Shown here piece by piece: positions 6,301 to 9,358 of a stretch of DNA of 9,358 bases. The translations under genes were made by a program, and so were the position numbers. Where the stretch lies: contig CASTMW010000060.1 in the NCBI GenBank assembly GCA_949450265.1, positions 1 through 9,358 on the forward strand, in the 5' to 3' direction. This stretch comes from an uncultured Eggerthellaceae bacterium. GTDB taxonomy: Bacteria > Actinomycetota > Coriobacteriia > Coriobacteriales > Eggerthellaceae. Positions within the stretch are counted from its first letter, which is position 1. Each line of letters starts with the position of its first letter. The notes under the pieces are model-generated. The model was given only the letters and a program-made list of their open reading frames with translations. It was not told the DNA's origin and did not search any database.

Positions 6301-6957
6301 CTACAAAGAGAACAGCTTGCGCGCCTCGTCGGCGGTCTGCCTGCGCGTAAGGATGCCAAGGAGCACGACCAGCACCACGGCCGCGATGGCGCTAGCTATG
6401 GCGGGTGCTGCATTGTCGGCCAAGCCCGTGGCCACGAACACGAGCGGTGCGAATCCTAATACCACGTTGTAGAGCAGGTATTTCGCATAACCGGCAACGA
6501 ATGCATCGCGTTCGAGGGCTACCAGCACGCTGTTGAACAGGATAGCGGCGATAGATATGAAGGGGATCACGTAGGTGGTGGCTATCGTATTGCCAGCCGT
6601 GATGAACCAGATGGCACAGAGCGCGAGCAGAATCAAGAAGTAGCGCTCCACGATGCGAAGGACATCGGGGGTATGCACGAGCAGGTTGCGCACGAAAAGG
6701 TATGCCACCAGAATGGCCGCACAGAGCGCTATCGTGCTCAGCCACGAGGCGTGCAGTGTCACGGCGCCGAAGACCGTGGCGGTGATGCACGCCACGGTCA
6801 GGGCCGCCAAAGCGCGCCGGGCGAGCGTGCTCGTGTGCTGCACCACGCTCACCGGGAAGGCGGAGGGCGAAGGCGTTCCGGCAAGGGCGCTGCCGCAAAG
6901 GGGGCAACGATCCAGCTCGCCTGTGAAGCTCACGCCGCATTCATCGCAAGCCATCAT
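6301..6957 (-). CDS. Zinc-ribbon six-helix membrane protein, DUF6320-like
   Basis: Membrane protein of 218 aa, not enzymatically assigned. The N-terminus is a short zinc ribbon, C4-x2-C7 ... C18-x2-C21 (ACDECG and CPLCGS), followed by a Ser/Pro linker. About six hydrophobic helices then fall near residues 48-66, 72-90, 105-120, 126-147, 160-178 and 184-203, ending in a charged tail. This layout and the neighbours match proteins annotated as DUF6320, which I recall next to alcohol-acetyltransferase-like genes in gut Firmicutes and Actinobacteria; the domain name is from memory. The start ATG at 6957 has AAGGAG 7 nt upstream; a second ATG follows directly at 6954. The gene overlaps the end of the acyltransferase gene by 17 nt, so the two are translationally coupled. 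It may act as the membrane partner of that enzyme, but this is inference. Confidence 0.83.
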   Translation of the reverse strand: MMACDECGVSFTGELDRCPLCGSALAGTPSPSAFPVSVVQHTSTLARRALAALTVACITATVFGAVTLHASWLSTIALCAAILVAYLFVRNLLVHTPDVLRIVERYFLILLALCAIWFITAGNTIATTYVIPFISIAAILFNSVLVALERDAFVAGYAKYLLYNVVLGFAPLVFVATGLADNAAPAIASAIAAVVLVVLLGILTRRQTADEARKLFSL

Positions 6958-8269
6958 GGGGAATCTCCTTCTCGCGCAGCTGCCTGAGGTGCTCCACTGT
7001 CTCCTGTAGCTGGGCACTGCGCAAACTGCGCGCAACACCGGCAGCATCCTTGTTGATGTTCAGGAAGCCATGGATGCCCATATCGGAGAAGATGCGGCAG
7101 AAGGCGCGCACCGTTCGCATATCAGTGAAGAGCGTGGCGATGCCGATGCTGAGGTCGTCTCCGAACGTGCAGACGAGGAAATTCAGATCGGCGGTGGAGG
7201 TCTGCAGGTTGACGCTGCGCACATGGGCGTCCACCTCGTCGCTGAAGGAGATGCGTCCTAAGCTGGAGACCGCTGTGGTGATGTCGCGGTTCGCGATGCG
7301 GGTCGCAAGTCCCAAGACTAGATCCTTCAAGAAGAGGGGCGCCGCGCGCAAAAGCAGATTGCGCTCAAGGGCGATCATCTGGTTCATCCGCTTCTCCAAT
7401 TGCTCGCGGCGTGCGGCATTCTTCAGTTGCTCCTGCACGAGGGTGGCCACATATCCGATGGGCTCGCAGTGCGCTTCGTGGTAGGTCACGGTGGCAAGGC
7501 CGAAGAAGTTACGCATGGTGTCCGAGCCGAAGAAGCGTCGAAGGTCTACGGGTACGGTCAGGCGGATGGGCTGGTTGGCAGCTGAAGCGGGGCGCCCATC
7601 ACACAATGCACAGATGACCGCGGCGATGATAAGGCTCGTCACACTAACGCCGAGCGCGCTGGCATGCTCGTGCACCTCGCGCGCGCTCAAGTGGTATTCC
7701 AGATATGTGGGGTCGCTGCGGTCGCGTATGCCGCTCAAGCGGTATGCGCGCTGCGTGGGCGTGGAGGCCGCCTTGCCGCGCGCGAAATGCTTGGAGAAGC
7801 TGTCCTCATTGCTGGCAAGGAGCACGTCCTCGGAGCAAGGAAGAGCAGGCGTGTCATAGCGAAGATGGGTGTATTGGCCGATCAGCTCGCGGAAGAAGCT
7901 CAGCGTGCCGCGTCCGTCGGAGATCATGTGCGAGACTTCCAGATTGATGCGGCGCACATGGTAGCTGACGCGGAACAGGATGCTCTTAGGTCCCGCATGC
8001 AAACCGAAGCAGATGGGCAGCGCTTCTTGCTGCACGCGGGGGCGCTGCGATGACGGTTCCAGATAGTGCCAGAACAGTCCGCTTCGCAAGGACACGTTGA
8101 AGCCGGGGAAGAGCGCAACGGTGGCATCGAGCGCCTGTTGCAGCAGTTCGGGCGCCACCTCGTCTTCCATCTCAGCGGCGAAGCGGAAGACAGTCTGGGC
8201 GTGCCTGCCCGCTTCGGCCGAATAGAACTTGCCGACGTTGTCTAGTCGGTACCAAGCAGTCCGAGCCAT
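6941..8269 (-). CDS. Condensation-fold acyltransferase, alcohol acetyltransferase-like
   Basis: Likely cytoplasmic acyltransferase of 442 aa with the chloramphenicol-acetyltransferase/NRPS-condensation fold. The catalytic HxxxDG motif is SHMISDGRG, with His114 and Asp118. Family-like context surrounds it: GLFWHYLEP (64-72), FRVSYHVRRINLEVSH before the motif, and LTVPVDLRRFF then TMRNFFG in the second half, which resembles the vPvnLR...s.T.rNFf block of alcohol acetyltransferase and mycolipanoate-type transferases. The start ATG at 8269 has AAGGA 6 nt upstream, inside the end of the hydrolase gene (28-nt overlap), and its own end overlaps the membrane-protein gene. It would transfer an acyl or acetyl group to an alcohol or amine; donor and acceptor are unknown. 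The absence of carrier-protein or adenylation domains argues against a full NRPS system here. Confidence 0.85.
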   Translation of the reverse strand: MARTAWYRLDNVGKFYSAEAGRHAQTVFRFAAEMEDEVAPELLQQALDATVALFPGFNVSLRSGLFWHYLEPSSQRPRVQQEALPICFGLHAGPKSILFRVSYHVRRINLEVSHMISDGRGTLSFFRELIGQYTHLRYDTPALPCSEDVLLASNEDSFSKHFARGKAASTPTQRAYRLSGIRDRSDPTYLEYHLSAREVHEHASALGVSVTSLIIAAVICALCDGRPASAANQPIRLTVPVDLRRFFGSDTMRNFFGLATVTYHEAHCEPIGYVATLVQEQLKNAARREQLEKRMNQMIALERNLLLRAAPLFLKDLVLGLATRIANRDITTAVSSLGRISFSDEVDAHVRSVNLQTSTADLNFLVCTFGDDLSIGIATLFTDMRTVRAFCRIFSDMGIHGFLNINKDAAGVARSLRSAQLQETVEHLRQLREKEIPHDGLR

Positions 8270-9264
8270 GCTGGATCCTTGTCCACCGTGTCGTCCTCTC
8301 CGTCCAGGAATGCCTTCATGACACGATAGGTGTCGCGTACCAGGCTCAGGACGGAAGGATAGAGGAAGTACCCATGCACGCCATCCAAGATGCGCACGCA
8401 GACCACTTCATTGCCGTCTTCCTGCAGGCGCGCGGCGTACGCTTCGGCCTCATCGCGCAAGGGGCAGTACTCAGCGCTCATGATCAAGGTGCGCGGTTGG
8501 TCCGACAGTTCCGCAGAGAGCAATGGTGCGAAATAGGGACTCTCGCGGTCTTCGGGGCGTCGAACGTACATATTCACGTACCCTTCGATCTGCTCGCGCG
8601 TAAGCAGATAATCCTCGCCGTTCTCGCGCACGGAATCGAAGATGGACGTGGTGCTGTGATCGTCGTAGAGCAGCGGGTAGAGCAGCATCTGGGTGTGCGG
8701 TTGGAACTCCTTGCGATCGCGCGCGAGCAAGGACACGGCGGCTGCCAGATTGCCGCCTGCGCTGTCGCCGAACAGCACGATATGCTCGGGATCGACATCG
8801 TAGAGCAGCTCGCTCGAGAACAGCTGGCGCGCCACTTCGTAGCAGTCTTCCAGCGCCGTGGGGAACTTGTATTCGGGGGAGCGCCGGTAATCTACCGACA
8901 CCAGGCGCCGTTCCAGGCGCAAGGCCGTGCGCATGCAGGCATCAGAGTAGAAGTCCACATCCCCGTTGGCCCAGCCACCTCCATGGAAGAACAGGATGGT
9001 GCCGCGGAAGTCGTCGTTGACGTGCAGGCCGTTGCGCAGCGAGAAGTCTATGTCGAGCGGCGTGAACACCTTCAATGGTATCTCGTAGCCATCCTTTGCG
9101 GTGGCGGAGAAGTCGTCGATGCGGCATCGGGGGCTTGCCAGCGTCAGCTTGGCGCTGGCATCTTCAGCCGTGCGTTGCTGTGCGTAGGTGCTCTGGATGG
9201 GCTCGCTGGCACTGAGGCGCGTTATCGTCTTGATGGCGGCGCGTACCGCTTTGTTCAGAGGCAT
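8242..9264 (-). CDS. Alpha/beta hydrolase, hormone-sensitive-lipase type (esterase)
   Basis: Serine esterase of 340 aa, family IV (HSL) alpha/beta hydrolase. The oxyanion-hole motif HGGGW (94-98) and nucleophile motif GDSAGG (Ser168) are intact. Asp271 (LRDEAEAYAARL) and His297 (GVHGYF) complete the triad. VDYRRSPEYKFPTALED (124-140) is the classic block between them. The N-terminal 45 residues are charged with no signal peptide, so it acts in the cytoplasm, probably on short-chain esters. ATG 9264 has AAGGAGG (9269-9275 on the opposite strand) 4 nt upstream; the frame is open to the window edge, but nothing upstream has a comparable site or family-like sequence. It is the first gene of the three-gene overlapping operon, where an esterase and an acyltransferase together suggest formation and removal of the same type of ester. 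Confidence 0.93.
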   Translation of the reverse strand: MPLNKAVRAAIKTITRLSASEPIQSTYAQQRTAEDASAKLTLASPRCRIDDFSATAKDGYEIPLKVFTPLDIDFSLRNGLHVNDDFRGTILFFHGGGWANGDVDFYSDACMRTALRLERRLVSVDYRRSPEYKFPTALEDCYEVARQLFSSELLYDVDPEHIVLFGDSAGGNLAAAVSLLARDRKEFQPHTQMLLYPLLYDDHSTTSIFDSVRENGEDYLLTREQIEGYVNMYVRRPEDRESPYFAPLLSAELSDQPRTLIMSAEYCPLRDEAEAYAARLQEDGNEVVCVRILDGVHGYFLYPSVLSLVRDTYRVMKAFLDGEDDTVDKDPAWLGLLGTD

Positions 9265-9309
9265 GGCTCCTCCTTTTGATGTCTCTGCGTCGGGTCGACT
9301 TCGCATCCC

Positions 9310-9318
9310 AACATACCA
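9310..9318 (-). promoter_or_regulatory. Candidate extended -10 promoter of the hydrolase operon
   Basis: Read on the minus strand, TGGTATGTT fits an extended -10 (TGn plus a TATAAT-like hexamer) about 46 nt upstream of the hydrolase start. A TTGCGC hexamer lies 19 nt further upstream, a poor and slightly distant -35. The palindrome GCGCATGCGC (9327-9336) sits between them and could be an operator. This is consistent with a start of transcription near 9303 but is weak evidence. Confidence 0.35.
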
Positions 9319-9358
9319 TGACGCGTGCGCATGCGCGCAACCGTGGAAGAATCGCAAC

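Noticed and set aside
8374..9279. Long open frame (301 codons) on the plus strand
   Set aside because: It lies antisense to the alpha/beta hydrolase, whose intact catalytic motifs and strong ribosome site mark the real gene. The plus-strand translation has no recognisable domain.
1..9358. CRISPR array, tRNA, rRNA, insertion sequence or phage attachment site
   Set aside because: No regularly spaced repeats, cloverleaf-like sequence, transposase or integrase reading frame was found on either strand.

Overview
The window looks like part of the chromosome of an anaerobic gut-type actinobacterium, most likely class Coriobacteriia, family Eggerthellaceae (relatives of Slackia, Eggerthella, Adlercreutzia). 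This rests on the moderately high GC content, strong AGGAGG-type ribosome binding sites, a Tat-exported molybdopterin oxidoreductase operon of the kind these genomes carry in many copies, and a single-domain rubredoxin. The placement is inferred from gene content and style, not from a marker gene.

Region 1 (about 1-4722, plus strand) is a respiratory-type oxidoreductase operon. The order is a Tat-signal four-cluster [4Fe-4S] protein, a Tat-signal catalytic subunit of the Mo-bisPGD (DMSO reductase) superfamily, a second, signal-less four-cluster [4Fe-4S] protein of the DmsB/PsrB/NrfC type, and an NrfD/PsrC-type membrane subunit. Junctions are tight (13-nt gap, 1-nt TGATG overlap, 5-nt gap). 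Two things stand out. The NrfD gene is split between two reading frames where a conserved loop seems to be missing, so this copy may be dead. The catalytic subunit appears to have Arg179 where relatives have the molybdenum-ligating Cys. The substrate cannot be read from the sequence.

Region 2 (4847-5407, plus strand) is a lipoprotein with a C-terminal DUF4430 (transcobalamin-C-like) domain, 124 nt after the membrane subunit.

Region 3 (5502-6292, plus strand) is a redox-stress pair: rubredoxin followed by peptide-methionine sulfoxide reductase MsrA. A candidate promoter with a 12-nt palindrome lies in front, and an 11-bp hairpin sits over the last msrA codons.

Region 4 (6301-9264, minus strand) converges on region 3. 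It is a translationally overlapping three-gene operon, read from right to left: an HSL-type alpha/beta hydrolase, a condensation-fold acyltransferase resembling alcohol acetyltransferases, and a zinc-ribbon six-helix membrane protein (DUF6320-like). The gene overlaps suggest one pathway that makes or remodels an esterified small molecule or lipid at the membrane. That role is an inference.

No tRNA, rRNA, CRISPR array, insertion sequence or phage gene was seen.
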